Below are positions 33,429 through 44,860 of a stretch of DNA of 64,000 nt, piece by piece. The stretch comes from Fistulifera solaris (lineage: Eukaryota; Bacillariophyta; Bacillariophyceae; Naviculales; Stauroneidaceae), in assembly GCA_030295235.1 (NCBI GenBank), contig AP026134.1, forward strand, positions 682,001-746,000, written 5' to 3'. Within the stretch, counting starts at the first letter, position 1; every line of letters begins with the position of its first letter. A program made the position numbers and the translations under genes. The notes beneath the pieces were generated by a model, which worked only from the letters and a program-made list of their open reading frames with translations, made no database searches and had not been told where the DNA came from.

Positions 33429-34715
33429 TTACAGGCCTCGTCGTCCTTCGGAAAAAAGTGTTTGACACTCTTGCTCCCATGCTAAGCATCCGAGTGGATC
33501 CTCGAAGAAGCAATTGGCATCACCATTCACCCAGCAACATTTAGCAGGCTCACAGAGGTCAGTGCAGCTTTTAAACGAAGCATGTTGCTGCATTTGCTCT
33601 TTCGAATAGAGCTCGGACAAAGCCTTGTGTTCCCCGCATGCCGAAACGACTTCTTCGGTTACTTTGGGTAGCTGATTGTACTGTGGCGCCAACTGAATGC
33701 TCGTCGTCGTAACGTTGGTGCACGCAGCATACGTTAAGCATGAGATAAAATCCAACTGTAAGCAAGTAGAAGAAGGATTTCCGCAGCACTCTGCTTTTCG
33801 ACATGCTTGCGTACAACTCGGTTGTTGCCACAGGCATTGCACATCGAGATCGTCGGGTGCTGTTTCTAAAATGTTTGGACGTTCGGGTCGCAAGTTCTGA
33901 CACGGAGCATAGTCCAAACAAATGTCGAAACTTTCTGCCATACAGTTGTCCGGACCTTTCGAGTAGCAGCAGGCCACATCCTCACAAAGCGACTCGCATG
34001 ACACCGGATCCTTGTCTAGATTTTCGAAACTACAGAGAACGGATAAGGTGGCAGGTGCCGGTTCAATCGATACCGTTCGTTCGTTTCCATTTTCACTCTT
34101 TTGATGCAATTCGTATTCCCCGACAGCTTGGCATCTCGAATAAGACACACAGCCCCTCAGTTCCTTGTCGAGCGAGCAGTTGGTCAAATCCATGGTTCGG
34201 TTCGCTCCCCAGCCGCCATTGTCAGCGTTCTCTGTAATATTACGTGTGATATTCTTCATGGCATCGTACTCGCCAAAGGGATCACAGCACTCGAAGAATT
34301 GAGGTAAGCAGTATTGTTGACAGCGCTGCCCGTCATCTTCGTTGTAAGTGCCGCGGGCACACGCGGCGTTGATCGTGGCCTTTTCCTCGTTGAAGGTGGC
34401 GTTTTCGTCAATCACTGGAGCAGCCGGGGCGTTGTCACTGGTCTCTGAGAAGAAGTAATGCTGCATGAGCATCGATAATGCGATCATGAAGCCGAGCATC
34501 AGCACGAATGTCATAAAAATGCAGCACCATTTTTTCATTTTGGAGTCTTCGCGCATATTCGCAGTCGAGTATTTGAATTGACGACGAGGTTGCTCTTCGG
34601 GGAGCGGATTCTCGTAGTTATTATGTAAAGGTTCATCATGAAATTGATCGTCATCGACGTAATGTACGTTGTCGTCATCTTCATCTGCAGTGGGTCTGTC
34701 TCCTCGTCGTGGCAT
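33429..34715 (-). CDS. type II membrane protein with four Cys-rich ectodomain modules
   Basis: ATG at 34715 (MPRRGDRPTADEDD). An acidic cytosolic N-terminus of about 70 residues leads to one transmembrane segment (CCIFMTFVLMLGFMIALSML). The rest is extracytosolic with several N-x-S/T sites (NATF, NITR, NRTM). Four modules follow a C-x3-C-x2-4-CC pattern, for example SCESLCEDVACCYSKGPDNC, SCTQACRKAECCGNPSSTC and SCTDLCEPAKCCWVNGDANC, each followed by two more Cys; the first (RCQQYCLPQFFECCDPFG) is more divergent. This layout suggests a disulfide-rich cell-surface or vesicle protein particular to diatoms. I know no function. Intact frame of 429 codons. Confidence 0.72.
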   Translation of the reverse strand: MPRRGDRPTADEDDDNVHYVDDDQFHDEPLHNNYENPLPEEQPRRQFKYSTANMREDSKMKKWCCIFMTFVLMLGFMIALSMLMQHYFFSETSDNAPAAPVIDENATFNEEKATINAACARGTYNEDDGQRCQQYCLPQFFECCDPFGEYDAMKNITRNITENADNGGWGANRTMDLTNCSLDKELRGCVSYSRCQAVGEYELHQKSENGNERTVSIEPAPATLSVLCSFENLDKDPVSCESLCEDVACCYSKGPDNCMAESFDICLDYAPCQNLRPERPNILETAPDDLDVQCLWQQPSCTQACRKAECCGNPSSTCLQLDFISCLTYAACTNVTTTSIQLAPQYNQLPKVTEEVVSACGEHKALSELYSKEQMQQHASFKSCTDLCEPAKCCWVNGDANCFFEDPLGCLAWEQECQTLFSEGRRGL

Positions 34716-35264
34716 CGTGTAGATTGTGGTTTCTAGAACAGATAGATCGAAAGCAACGAAGTGTGAGTTGATTGACGTGATTAATGAGCACTCTATGGCC
34801 GGTATCGGGCCGCTCTGGTGCACTTACATTATTTCCAGGTTGATTCAAGAGAATGTATAGATGCTTTCAACAGGATTATAATAGCAGGAACGGAAGCAAA
34901 AGGGATAAAAGAGTCAACGATGTGAAATATTTTTGGTTCTTCGATAAACGGTGTGAAAAAACATGATAGTACACATAACCGCACAGTAAAAGAGCTTATG
35001 CCCGCGGTCATTATGACCCTTGTTTCGGTCATTTGGTCACAGAAAAAGTGAGACGTGAAGGTCCTGATCGATCGGTAATCAGCACTCATGATTGAATTCA
35101 GTCTTGGTGAAAAACGAACAACACTTTTGGCTATAGTACTATTGAACCGGTACCCATGGACTCATGATTGAATGCATTTTTTTCAATCGCCTTCATGTTC
35201 TCTTGTTGTCTTTGCCGTAACCTTACCTGGTATTTTGTTTGCATGAATTTACTTAATGGTCACT
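34716..35264. other. intergenic with motif cluster
   Basis: Contains TCATGATTGAA twice (35086-35096 and 35162-35172), a CTATAGTACTATTG stretch between them, ACCGGTACC near 35147, and TACCTGGTA at 35224-35232. This is the same motif set as at 54700-55010. No gene seen. Confidence 0.5.
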
Positions 35265-36060
35265 TCATTCTCTGGCGTTCATTTGAATCTTAATGACAGC
35301 ATTCACTAACAGTACTGCAGCAGCCATCAGAAAAGCACCCGATTCGGTCGTACCTTCTGATGTTTGCGCTGCTTCAGAAGGGCTACTGGTGCCAACTCGG
35401 TAAGAGTTGGTACCACAGGAGAATCTGCTGGCGTGCTGACACTTGGTGCTGCAGGGTATTCTACCGGTGCAGATCGATCAGAGCATTTCAAATATTCCGT
35501 CTGAATGAGAACACAAAGCCATTTAATGGAAGACCACCTGTTCCATCTAGAACCAGATGACCAATATCTCTTGAATCTACCGGCGCACATTCCTGAGTGG
35601 ATTCATGCACCTTTACGCGGACGCGATTTTGCGCGTAATACCGCAAAGGTAGGCTGCAATCGACTGGCAAAAGATTGGTCCATTATTCTTGGGAACAACA
35701 TACCACCACTGGTCAGCAAGCAGAGCCTGATCAACAAAAATGCAATAATGTTGTGTGAGACCACAGCGCAACCCCTGATGTTTGTACTTTGCAAATAGAA
35801 CTTGCTCGGTCGAGAAATAAAGCCTTCAAGTTGTCGTCAATCAATCGAGCACCACGAGAGTCAAACCGCCAAAAGTCAACAGGAAACACTGTTTCGCCAT
35901 TACACTCGTCATTGTAAACGCCCGGTTTACAGTAGTTGAAGTAAGTATTTGCTGGAACGGTGGGATACTCGTCATAAATTGTTAATGTCGTCTGAGTACA
36001 ACAGAGGCATTCCAAGCTCTTCCGTGGTTCGTAGACACCAGAGCTCGATCGGATCGTCGT
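35265..36060 (-). pseudogene. broken gene for a Cys-rich secreted/surface protein
   Basis: Coding-like segments occur in order on the minus strand but in changing frames: GVYEPRKSLECLCCTQTT and YFNYCKPGVYNDECNGE near 36050-35900; FRFDSRGAR-like sequence (WRFDSRGARLIDDNLKALF); YVVPKNNGPIFCQSIAAYLC near 35700; YLKCSDRSAPVEYPAAPSV and a Ser/Thr-rich stalk (TSSPSEAAQTSEGTTESG); then a hydrophobic C-terminus (AFLMAAAVLLVNAVIK) and stop at 35265-35267. At least four frame changes separate these, more than in neighbouring genes, and I find no convincing start. Either a decaying pseudogene, or an intact gene hit by the error type seen elsewhere. The C-terminal stalk-plus-hydrophobic layout matches the 21431 gene. 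Confidence 0.4.
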
Positions 36061-36941
36061 CGCTTATTTCAGCGTAGGATTCTCCTGTCATCGAGTAATC
36101 TGAGTAATCTAGCTATAGGTGCATGTTCATGATTATTTGGTCGGAAAGTATAGACGAAACTACCTTTATCGAAATATAGCCGGGTTCTTGATGACTGAAT
36201 TTCACTTACTTGTGTAAATCTATTCTGATTACTTCGTAGTTCTACTTGATTTACTTGATCAGCATCCAGCAAATAGAAACAGAGCGTATTAGTCGGCTGA
36301 GACTGTCACCCGTCACTGCTGTGCGCGGAACTTAAACGGCATTTACGGCGGCAATTCTACGTAGCGCGATTGTTGTAAGTTGTAATAAATAGAAAAGAAA
36401 ACACATTCTGATTCGGCGGACGACGTTGAATCATTTGGTTGCACCTAAGCCATTTGCTGACCAGCCGTCAATACAGCCCTCAGAATCAATTGGTAAAATG
36501 TGAAAATCGCCTAATCGATGCGCATCTACGCCGAGTAATGCCATTTGCTGATGAACGGATGAGCACCAAGCCATAGCGACTCAGGACTCAAGAAAGAGTC
36601 CAGTCACGGAAAAATTCAAATATTCTTTAACCTTAATGATCGCTAAACTCATGACTTTGACGACATCGTTTCCTTACGATGTTGTGGTGCACCCTGGTGT
36701 CATATTTCTTGCCATTGATGGGATGACAAACAAAGGCATGAAAACTGTAGTGCTTTCATCAATTAACTCTTCATTCTGTCATTTGTCAGTTTAGCCCGTC
36801 CTTTCTTTTGCCGGTAGAAGAGAGGAAGTCAAAGACAATCATTATAAGACGGCTCTTCAAAACCTTCTCTCTGCCTCAAAACTTGAGTGAAAAGGAGTTA
36901 AACGCAAGTCTTGGTCATTTCTAGGGTAAACGTCCATCACC
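36061..36941. other. intergenic, no gene seen
   Basis: This 880-nt stretch upstream of the ankyrin-RBR gene has no supported ORF. Repeated GAGTAATCT/AGTAATC words lie near 36094-36110, and GACTCA words near 36578-36600. Likely promoter of the RBR gene. Confidence 0.45.
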
Positions 36942-39900
36942 ATGCGATGCTCATTAATCCGTCCTAGGGCGAAACTCGCCGATGATATTTCCGAGACTCC
37001 TCATGCTATTGTCATTCGATCTTTGCGTCGACGGCTCTGTCAGGCGTTTTGCGAAGGCAATGCTATCAAGGCTCTATGCATTTACAAAGCCCAACGCTCG
37101 GACTGGGAACGCTGGGCGGAATCGGAAAAAGAGGCTGCTCAAAAAGCGCTTCCAACGATCTGAGTCGTCAAACCAGTAACTTGACAATGCAGCTCACCAA
37201 TGATTCACAAGACGAAATCGGTTTGTTGCAATCGGAAATGAATCCCTCGGAATTTTTTTTGTGCTGACGACTACTTCAAACCGAATGATCCGTACAATGA
37301 TGAGATAAAAGAAGCAGTTGTACCAACGCCACTGCCCAAGCCAAAACGTCGAGAGCCCTTCTCAATGTTTCGATTCGGCGACAAGGGAAAGAAAGAAGAC
37401 GACAATACGAGCGGAAACGATGACAATAAGCTACATATGACAACTCCACTACACGAGGCTGCACGTTTAGGGTGCGGAGAACTAGTGCGCTTAATGTTGG
37501 CACACGACTCTGTCGATTGTCAGAAGCGAAACGGTCAATATAGAACTCCCTTGCATATGGTAGCGGGTGGGATAGCCAAAGAAGACCACGTCGGCATTGG
37601 ACCTCTGATTTCTCCAAAGGGAGACTCGAAACCAGTGGGTACAAGTGGATCAAAACTGAGAACCTTTTTTCGTCGAAAGAGCAAGTCTGATGTTGTTAAG
37701 TTCAAGTCCTTGGCTGTTGCCTGTTCCATGGACAGTCGAGTTGATGCACTACGCGCAATTATATCGTGGTCTGAACAACGAGAAGTGCTCTCGACGAATT
37801 CGGTAGATAGCGACGGTCGGACGGCTTTACATTATGCTGCAGAGCTGGGTCGAGAAAAGATTTGTCATGAATTATTGTCGTCGTTTGGAGCCAATCTAAC
37901 TATTGTCGACAGCATGGGAATGAATCCTTGCGAGAAGGCGGCTGAACAAAACTACCATGATTTAGCTGCGTTTCTGGAGGCTAAAGCTGTCTTGTATATT
38001 GATCCGTTCGGTATGGACAATGAGTTGTACGAAAGCAACTTGGGACTGCAGCATTTAAATGGATTTTCGCGGCAAACTCTGACTACCCCCTTTTCGTGGT
38101 TTGAAACGCTGGTCGATGTTCAAAAGAAAGAGAACGAAGAAGGGATATAATGGAAAACAAGATGAAAAAGATCTTGTCGCTGCGTATTGAAAAGGAAGAA
38201 TTCAAGGCGAGGATACTTGCGCGCGGCACCATGGACGATGAGGTTGAATGGTCCGCCACAAAAACTGTTGAAAAGAGCTCGGACACCCCCAGTGGAAAGC
38301 CAGAGTCCTTGTTAGACGCACTCCGCTGGTTTCTGGGGCGAGTACGCAGCTGTCATGCGGATAAATTGCTTTCGTTGAACGAATGGAACCTAAAGCGTTG
38401 TGTTGAGCGTTTCTACATTGACCCGATCCAAATGTTGAAAGATGCAGGCCTTCACTTTCAACCTGATTCATCAGATGAAGGGAACAAAACCCAGGATTTC
38501 CAAACGTGTTTGATATGTTGCGAAGAATTTAATGCGCAATCTGCGAAGCGGGAGCGACTAAGCAACTGCTTACATCGATTCTGTCGTGATTGTCTATCAG
38601 ATTACGTTTCAAATTGTGCAAAGTCGGGCATGTCGTGCTTTAAAGTCACCTGTCCACATCACGAGTGTAACTCTCCGTTACTGCAGTCAGAGCTAGCTGA
38701 TTTCGCGTCGGACAGTGACTACGCATTATTGGTGGATACCTCCAATGCGGATTTCGTAGTTGGTGCTTACGATGTACGCTACTGTCCTCATCCCGGATGT
38801 GCGGGTGTGGTACAATTCAATGCGTCTGTTTTCAGAGAGTCTATCGAGGACCATTTGACAATACACAAGACGGTAGGCGCTGTTTGTACTTATGACAGTG
38901 GTGGGGACCACCATGGTCCCCTGACCTATGAGGGGTCTGCGACACAGCCTATTACGGGACGCTGAAGCAACCCAAACTAGCCCATCGTTTCTGCTTTAAT
39001 TGCGGAGAAAGCATGCACTGGCCAGTCTCTTGCCGTCAGCTAGAGGAATGGAATGAAGTGGTGAAAGAGCACGTTCAAGAGGTTTCTGGTGTCGAAGATT
39101 CTGACGATTACAAAGATGTGGCTCAAAAGCTGTGGATGCGAGCGAATACACGTCCATGTCCCAAGGTAGGTACTTCATCGACCTATATCTACTTATTTTT
39201 GGAGTACCAGGTACTTCTTACATTGATGAAATGACCACAGTGCCAAGCTCCCATCCAGAAGAGTGATGGCTGCAATCACATGACTTGTCGAGGCTGTCGA
39301 TACGAGTATTGTTGGATTTGTTCAGGCGACTGGAAACATCACACCACTGAGACGGGAGGTAAGTTTGATAACAATCCGCACAATGCTTTCGTCTTTCAGT
39401 CATTTTATATAGTCTAAGTATCGCTATTTCGTGTAAGGGTTCTTTCGTTGTAATCGTTGGATAGATCAAAAAGATCACGAAGCGTATGGTGGACTGAAAC
39501 CAGATGCTGCCGACATCGCTGCCGCAAAGTACATTACTGATGAACAGTTAGCGGATCCCACCAAAATGGAAGTGACATACGGTACAGCTATGCATGAAGC
39601 GCGCGTTTCTCGTAGTCGCACTCGGGAGATGGGTCGGTTCCTACACCATTATCGACGTTGGAATGCCCATTGTGAGAGCGCAGTCTTGGAACGCAATATG
39701 AGAGATTCGGCTATTGAACGACTCGCTCCCGTTGTGAAAATTGCTAGTCAGTTTGTACCCCCATACAGTGGTGATTTTAATTTTGGTGGACAAGGACTGT
39801 CCTTCATACACGCTGCCTTCACGGAATTACTTGAATGCCGTGCTACTTTGCAACACAGCTATGCTTACTTGTACGTCCAGTTTGACACCAAGCCTGGGGT

Positions 39901-40495
39901 TCGCGGAAAGTTATCTAAACAACTACGCACGGAAAAACGCGCAGTTGAGAGAATCCAGGCTGAACTTGAGACGATGACTGAACAGCTCAGTGATGTTGTC
40001 GCTCGGTCGCACCTCCGAGCAACTCAAATGCAAATATTGTTTCTTACTTCTGCCACGGCGGAAAAGAGGAAAGAATTTTCAAGTTGCATGATCACTATCT
40101 TGGCAAAGCAGCTTAAGCGGAGCTCGAAAGATGGTACTCAAGCCAAGAGTGCGTCTCGGGATGGCAGAGAAGGAAATTTCATCAGAAATGATTCCGCTAA
40201 TGGCGATAAAGCTAAGCTACACCGACGGTCATCTAATGGCAGTGACGACCTTGTTGTCGGCGATGGAAGCTCCAGAGAGGACATAGAAGCTGATATACGG
40301 GCAAGTCTCGCCCGCTTCATGAAAAACACTGGTGAATTAGATGTACTAAGGATTGAGAGCGACAACTGCGAAGATGCTTTTGATGATAAAGAAACACAAG
40401 GAGACTGGCCTTGTCTTACTTGTACTTATGTTAATTGCCAGGGATTCCATTGTGCTATCTGTGGCACATCTCGTCGCGAACTTTCTGGGGTCTAG
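36942..40495 (+). CDS. ankyrin-repeat, Ariadne-type RBR E3 ubiquitin ligase with RanBP2 zinc finger
   Basis: RBR ligases take ubiquitin from an E2 onto a RING2 cysteine, then to substrate. Order: N-terminal region from ATG 36942; ankyrin repeats (TTPLHEAARLGCGELVRLML, RTALHYAAELGREKICHELL); UBA-like LLSLNEWNLKRCVERFY; RING1 (CLICCEEF, NCLHRFCRDCL); IBR (YCPHPGCAGVVQ, FCFNCGES); RING2 (CQAPIQKSDGCNHMTC, catalytic Cys after NHMT; YEYCWICSGDW); Ariadne helical domain (FLHHYRRWNAHCESAVLE); C-terminal RanBP2-type finger (WPCLTCTYVNCQGFHCAIC). Introns 39166-39240 and 39359-39437 keep frame. Four one-base breaks (A5 37141-37145, T8 37253-37260, G3 38142-38144, G4 38932-38935) are repaired by one base each. 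The ankyrin plus Ariadne plus zinc-finger combination is known in plants and protists. High confidence for RBR. Confidence 0.88.
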
Positions 40496-40651
40496 GGACT
40501 TGCCCTGGGGCTTCGAACCCAATGAGCCGCTATCTTCGCTTAGTGAATGTATTCATGTTGCACCTTTAGAAAATCTAGTTGTCTATTACGGAGTACATTT
40601 ATGAAGAGAGAATTGCACGCGCCAAACTTATTTATTGTGCTATTAGACTGT

Positions 40652-43600
40652 CTAACCACCTGATGTAAAAAGACTGCGCCTGCGTGCGAACCGACGTTTC
40701 TTGCCGTTTTCTTTGTTTCGCTCTTCTTGTCTTAATCTCTCAGCTTCTTCTTCGTCACGTAGCTTGTAATTCAACACCAACTCAGCAACAATCTGTACCC
40801 CCTTGCTTTCCCACTCATTTCTGTTGTTGATTGCATAGTTTAAGCACTCCTCGCTGCTGACACCGAATACACCGCACTCTTTTAGCTTTTTGCCAAGGGA
40901 ATCACATAAGAATCAAAGAATTTAACTTCACCGTCAACCCAAAACTCGCTAGGATCTTTCGCCATTCGGCCGGCACGGTACGCCGTATAAAGTTCATCGA
41001 ACAACCGACGATTCCATTTCTGGTACACATGCCAGTGTTGCATACTGTGTGCTACATCCGATGCCTGAACGATATGCTCAATTACTATCGTTGCCTTGCG
41101 ATTCGGAGTGTCGTCGTCTCTCTCAGTGAAAGCCTTTTCCCACCGCGCTTGTCGCATAGCCAAAAGTTCTGGATCAAAAATATCTGTAGCCATCACAACG
41201 TTCACCACAACCTGACGGAACCGGTCAAGCTCAGATTGCGTGGCAAACATGCATTTGAGTAGCTCACCATACTCCTCCTCATCCATCAGCAAGTCCCAGG
41301 CTAGGTCGACCGAATTTTGCTCAGCAACACTCTTATTCTGATACTTTTCAGCGATAGGAACACCCTCTTTTACTAGCTGCTGATTCGACACCCCCAATGG
41401 TCGCAATCATGAATGAGTGCCGCGAAGACAATCGCTAGCTGTGTCAACGGGTCGGAAGTGATGCCATAGGTGTAATGATGTAAATCTGAGGCGAGCTCTT
41501 TGCCCCCCATTTGCAACGATCTACGCCGGACTTTCATTTCGGGGGCCACAATACGTTGCAGTAATTTATTCACGCTCATCGTCACATGACTAGCATGCTC
41601 GAAATTGTGAAAGGATTATTTCGATACATTGCCGCGATCACGGCAACGTATCGCTTCAATTGAGCCTTCACTGCAGGTCCCAAATTGATCGTGTCGGGGT
41701 CAACATACCCTTTATAGGCAGCAGCGTCGAATTCCGGCAGAGATATGACTTCGACCACTTCATCAAGAACCTTTACATTACTTTTTTCACGTGAGAAAAC
41801 AGGTGCCGACTCCTGAGTGGCATCAATTTTAGCCAAATTTAACATGCGTCGTTGAGCGATAACCTGACGCAGCAGACCAGCGAGCAGATCAACGTTGTAA
41901 TCAATGAGCCGAATGTGTTTCTGCTTTTGTTGCATGATATCTAATTGGCTGTCATCAGCTTCACCGTCTTCTTGGTTGCCCCAAATATCATCTGATTGTT
42001 TTGTCAAACTATCGTCGGAGATCGTAGAGCTGATACTCCTACGAGAGTTCTGCGGATGAAACCAATAAGTTTGCAGTTCCCCCTTGCCTTTGGCGAGCAC
42101 TTTCTCTTCGCGAGCTCTGATCCAGTGACCTTTACCGGCTTTGGTTACTAAATCCGCTGTTGTCGCTGAAAGCTGGATTTGGTCACGCTGGCCTGTACTC
42201 TCCATTCTCGCTGCCGTATTCACAGTGTCACCAAACAACTGAAACCGGGACTTTTCTCCGCGGAGAACTCCTGCCGTCACGGGGCCGCTGTGCAAACCAA
42301 AACGCATCTTTAAATCGCTAGTGTCGGGACCAAGTGTCAAGTCCAGTGATTGCGTAATGGCATTCATTTTAGCACGACAGTCTCGAGCAAAGCGACACAT
42401 GATCAACGCATGATCTTCTTGTGGATCTGGCAAGCCCGTCACTGCCACATAGCTATCGCCAATTGTTTCCACCTTAAATACTCCTCTCTTCCGTGCTATT
42501 TTATCAAAAGCTTGGTACACGCTTTCCAACAACGTGAAAACCTGAGCTGGATCTCGTACACTAGACCAAGCAGTGAAGCCACTGATGTCTGATATATTTG
42601 TAAGGTCGAGTTAGGACGGAAAGTGTTAGATACTTGATTGGATGTTGCGATTATTTTTTGTCAAAGATCTTCAGAATCGTAGCCTTACCCGCAAACTGTA
42701 ATTTTTAGAAGGAATTAGAAGCAGAAAGTAAGAGAAATGTTAAGACAAAAAGCAGAAATGTTTCATCAGATGTGAACGCACCAAAACTGTGCAATTGGGA
42801 AACAAATCAGCAATTGGCTTCAGTCCCCCTCCCTCTGATATGGGAACGTCTCCGTTGTGGTCCAAGAAAGAACGCAGCCGTTGCTTTGTAGGCTCAAAAA
42901 CTACTAAAGTAGAGTCGTCCTGCGTAATGTCCTCGTCGAGACTGGGATCGCCATTTTCGCCCAGACTCTCACGACGAAAAAGTCGATCGTGAACTTGCTC
43001 GGGAAACAAAGAGCTCAAAATAGCCCGACTTTGAACAGCATGTTCGAGCACAATTTTTGACGTTTGGCAACCAACAGGTCGTACCAGGCAAACATAGAAG
43101 CAACCAAGGCAAACCCTAAGGCTGTCACGAAAGCGAGCCAAAAAGCATGGTGACTTTGAGTCGACGAATTAGATGGGTAGAAATCGACCGTGTAATTACA
43201 AGAAGCTGAAGGTAGTTTCAACTCAGAATGTAGCAACATATCCCTATGCTTCGATGTATCGCGGTTCCAGCCTTGAAAGTCTCCTTTGTTTAGGTCGATT
43301 GTGAGATTGACGCCCACTTGGCAGGAATCTCGAACGACGGCCAGCACGTTAAGCGGAGACGAGGTTAGCCCCTCTCTCCGCAACAAAGATCCCCAAGAAG
43401 ACAAAAGTACAACTATGGCTTTCACCTCTGTACTATTCTTGTCGCTCAAAATGGGATGGAGGAATGCCGAAACAGGAGAGAGATTTGCCTCGCCCGCATC
43501 CAAGATGGGTCCCCACGTCGGCTTTGCCGTATTAAGAACGTCCAGGAGGGGTGCTTTCCAGTCCTCTAAACTGAACAGATTCAAATTGACCAAGTGACTT

Positions 43601-44291
43601 GCTTCATCCGCCGGAAACATCTGCCACATGGGCGCAAGGGTCCATTACCGACGGTGGGGCTTCCGTCGGCATTGAAAATGTGGGGTCGGATTGATACTAG
43701 CTTTCGTGCAGTTGCCTCCTCTACATTGTATCGAAATCTTAAATTAAGCTTGTCCGATACTTTGGAAGGAATCCAGTCAACGTGATGGGGTGCGTAATCT
43801 TCCCATTCTGCTATATTTTCTTTCGTGACTAAAGGGAACCACCAAACGCCGGAAAGGTTCAAAAGATCACGGACTGTTTGAGTGGTAGAAGGAAAATCAG
43901 GTGTAGTGACGGTAGGATATTCTTCCTGAAGTATATTCGCAAGACGTGAAATGTCATTGGCTAATCCGTTTGCTGCGGTAGCGTGTTGATGGGTCCATGA
44001 CTCTTGCAGTCGTTGTTGTACTTGAGACGCTTGCGAATAAAATAAAGCCGCAGCTATCTTTTTCTGCCTTTGGACAGTCGATTGGTACACGAATTCGATA
44101 CTGATGACAGCAGTGACGAAGAGGATAATCATGATTCCTTTCCTAACATAAGCAACTGCCCGATTTTCGCTGGTCGCGAGGCCTTCGGCCGTTCGGTCGC
44201 GCTGAATCGCGTCTTCCCCGCTTTCGATCGATCCTAAAGAGCCCTCATCGGCAAATGAAGTGCCATCGTCGTGTGTCGGTGGTTGACTCAT
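40652..44291 (-). CDS. receptor-type class III nucleotide cyclase fused to a cyclic-nucleotide phosphodiesterase
   Basis: Makes and degrades a cyclic nucleotide in one chain. ATG 44291 (MSQPPTHDDGTS); TM1 (GIMIILFVTAVISIEFVYQS); an ectodomain of about 350 residues with GPLAPMWQMFPAD; TM2 (HAFWLAFVTALGFALVASMF); a signalling-helix-like linker (VQSRAILSSLFPEQV); cyclase domain with metal Asp in TVLFADISGFTAW, second Asp in KVETIGDSYVAV, and LFGDTVNTAARMES. Glu in KVETIGD resembles guanylate cyclases. PDE domain: NPFHNFEHASHV, ALIHDCDHWGVSNQQLV, VQASDVAHSMQHW. Exons: 44291-42782, 42695-42689 (7 nt), 42588-40652. One-base breaks at 43638-43640, 43054-43058, near 41608, 41391-41395 and 40887-40891; the last leads to a Lys/Arg-rich tail ending SLFTSGG. 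Substrate not proven. Confidence 0.85.
42689..42695 (-). other. 7-nt microexon of the cyclase-phosphodiesterase gene
   Basis: Exon TTTGCGG, preceded by ATTACAG and followed by GTAAGG. It encodes Phe-Ala and the first base of the metal-binding Asp. It lies between an 86-nt intron (42696-42781, GTGCGT donor) and a 100-nt intron (42589-42688, acceptor TATCAG). Only with it does the sequence read VLFADISGFT; without it the conserved FAD is lost and the frame shifts by one. Confidence 0.85.
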
Positions 44292-44860
44292 ATTCTGTGA
44301 AAGAATTAATAGTGCTAGAATGCTCCAATTGAAATGGAGCAAGACCATTGACGATGAGACGAAAGATTCTTTCGCTTTCGCTTTTGTCTTCAGTCGTTTC
44401 GTCAAAATGCCCTCGCCTGATAATCCAGCCCAACAAAATATCATCATCAGTGACACAGTAGTACAATGAAGCAAAAGACCCACAAAAAAGAGGTCACAGT
44501 CACAAAGGACGGATTGGATTGTTAAATAATGGCGTTGTGTACCGGTACAGTACCGGTAGCTGGTATCGTCGCGTGATGTCCCCGGCTTTTCCGTCTGTCT
44601 TTGTCAGACGTCGAAGATTCGCGTTTGTTCTTTCAATGAATAAATAATAATCATGAAAAAACTATTTCAGCTTGCTGTACGTCCCTACCTAGTTAAAGAG
44701 GAACCTCACTCAATGATTGAAACTCGACAAAGCTTGTGACTGAGGATCAGTGGAGGAGGAGTCGATGAATTTTATGTGTAAGATGTCTGTTGACTATTTA
44801 TCGTTAGAAGAATTATTCATTTTCATTGAGATTTTATGGCAGGGGCATTGTTTTTGTTGA
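44292..44860. other. intergenic with TACCGGTA repeats
   Basis: Between the cyclase start and the CDC5 stop (both minus), so it is the cyclase promoter region. Two copies of the palindrome TACCGGTA (44540-44547, 44551-44558) are followed by CTGGTA. TCAATGATTGAAA near 44710 resembles the TCATGAYTGAA motif. Confidence 0.45.

Noticed and set aside
40498-40600. tRNA-like T-arm on the minus strand (GGGTTCGAAGCCC at about 40506-40518)
   Set aside because: No matching acceptor stem, D-arm or anticodon arm can be found upstream, and the stem pairing is poor. It is probably chance in the RBR 3' region.
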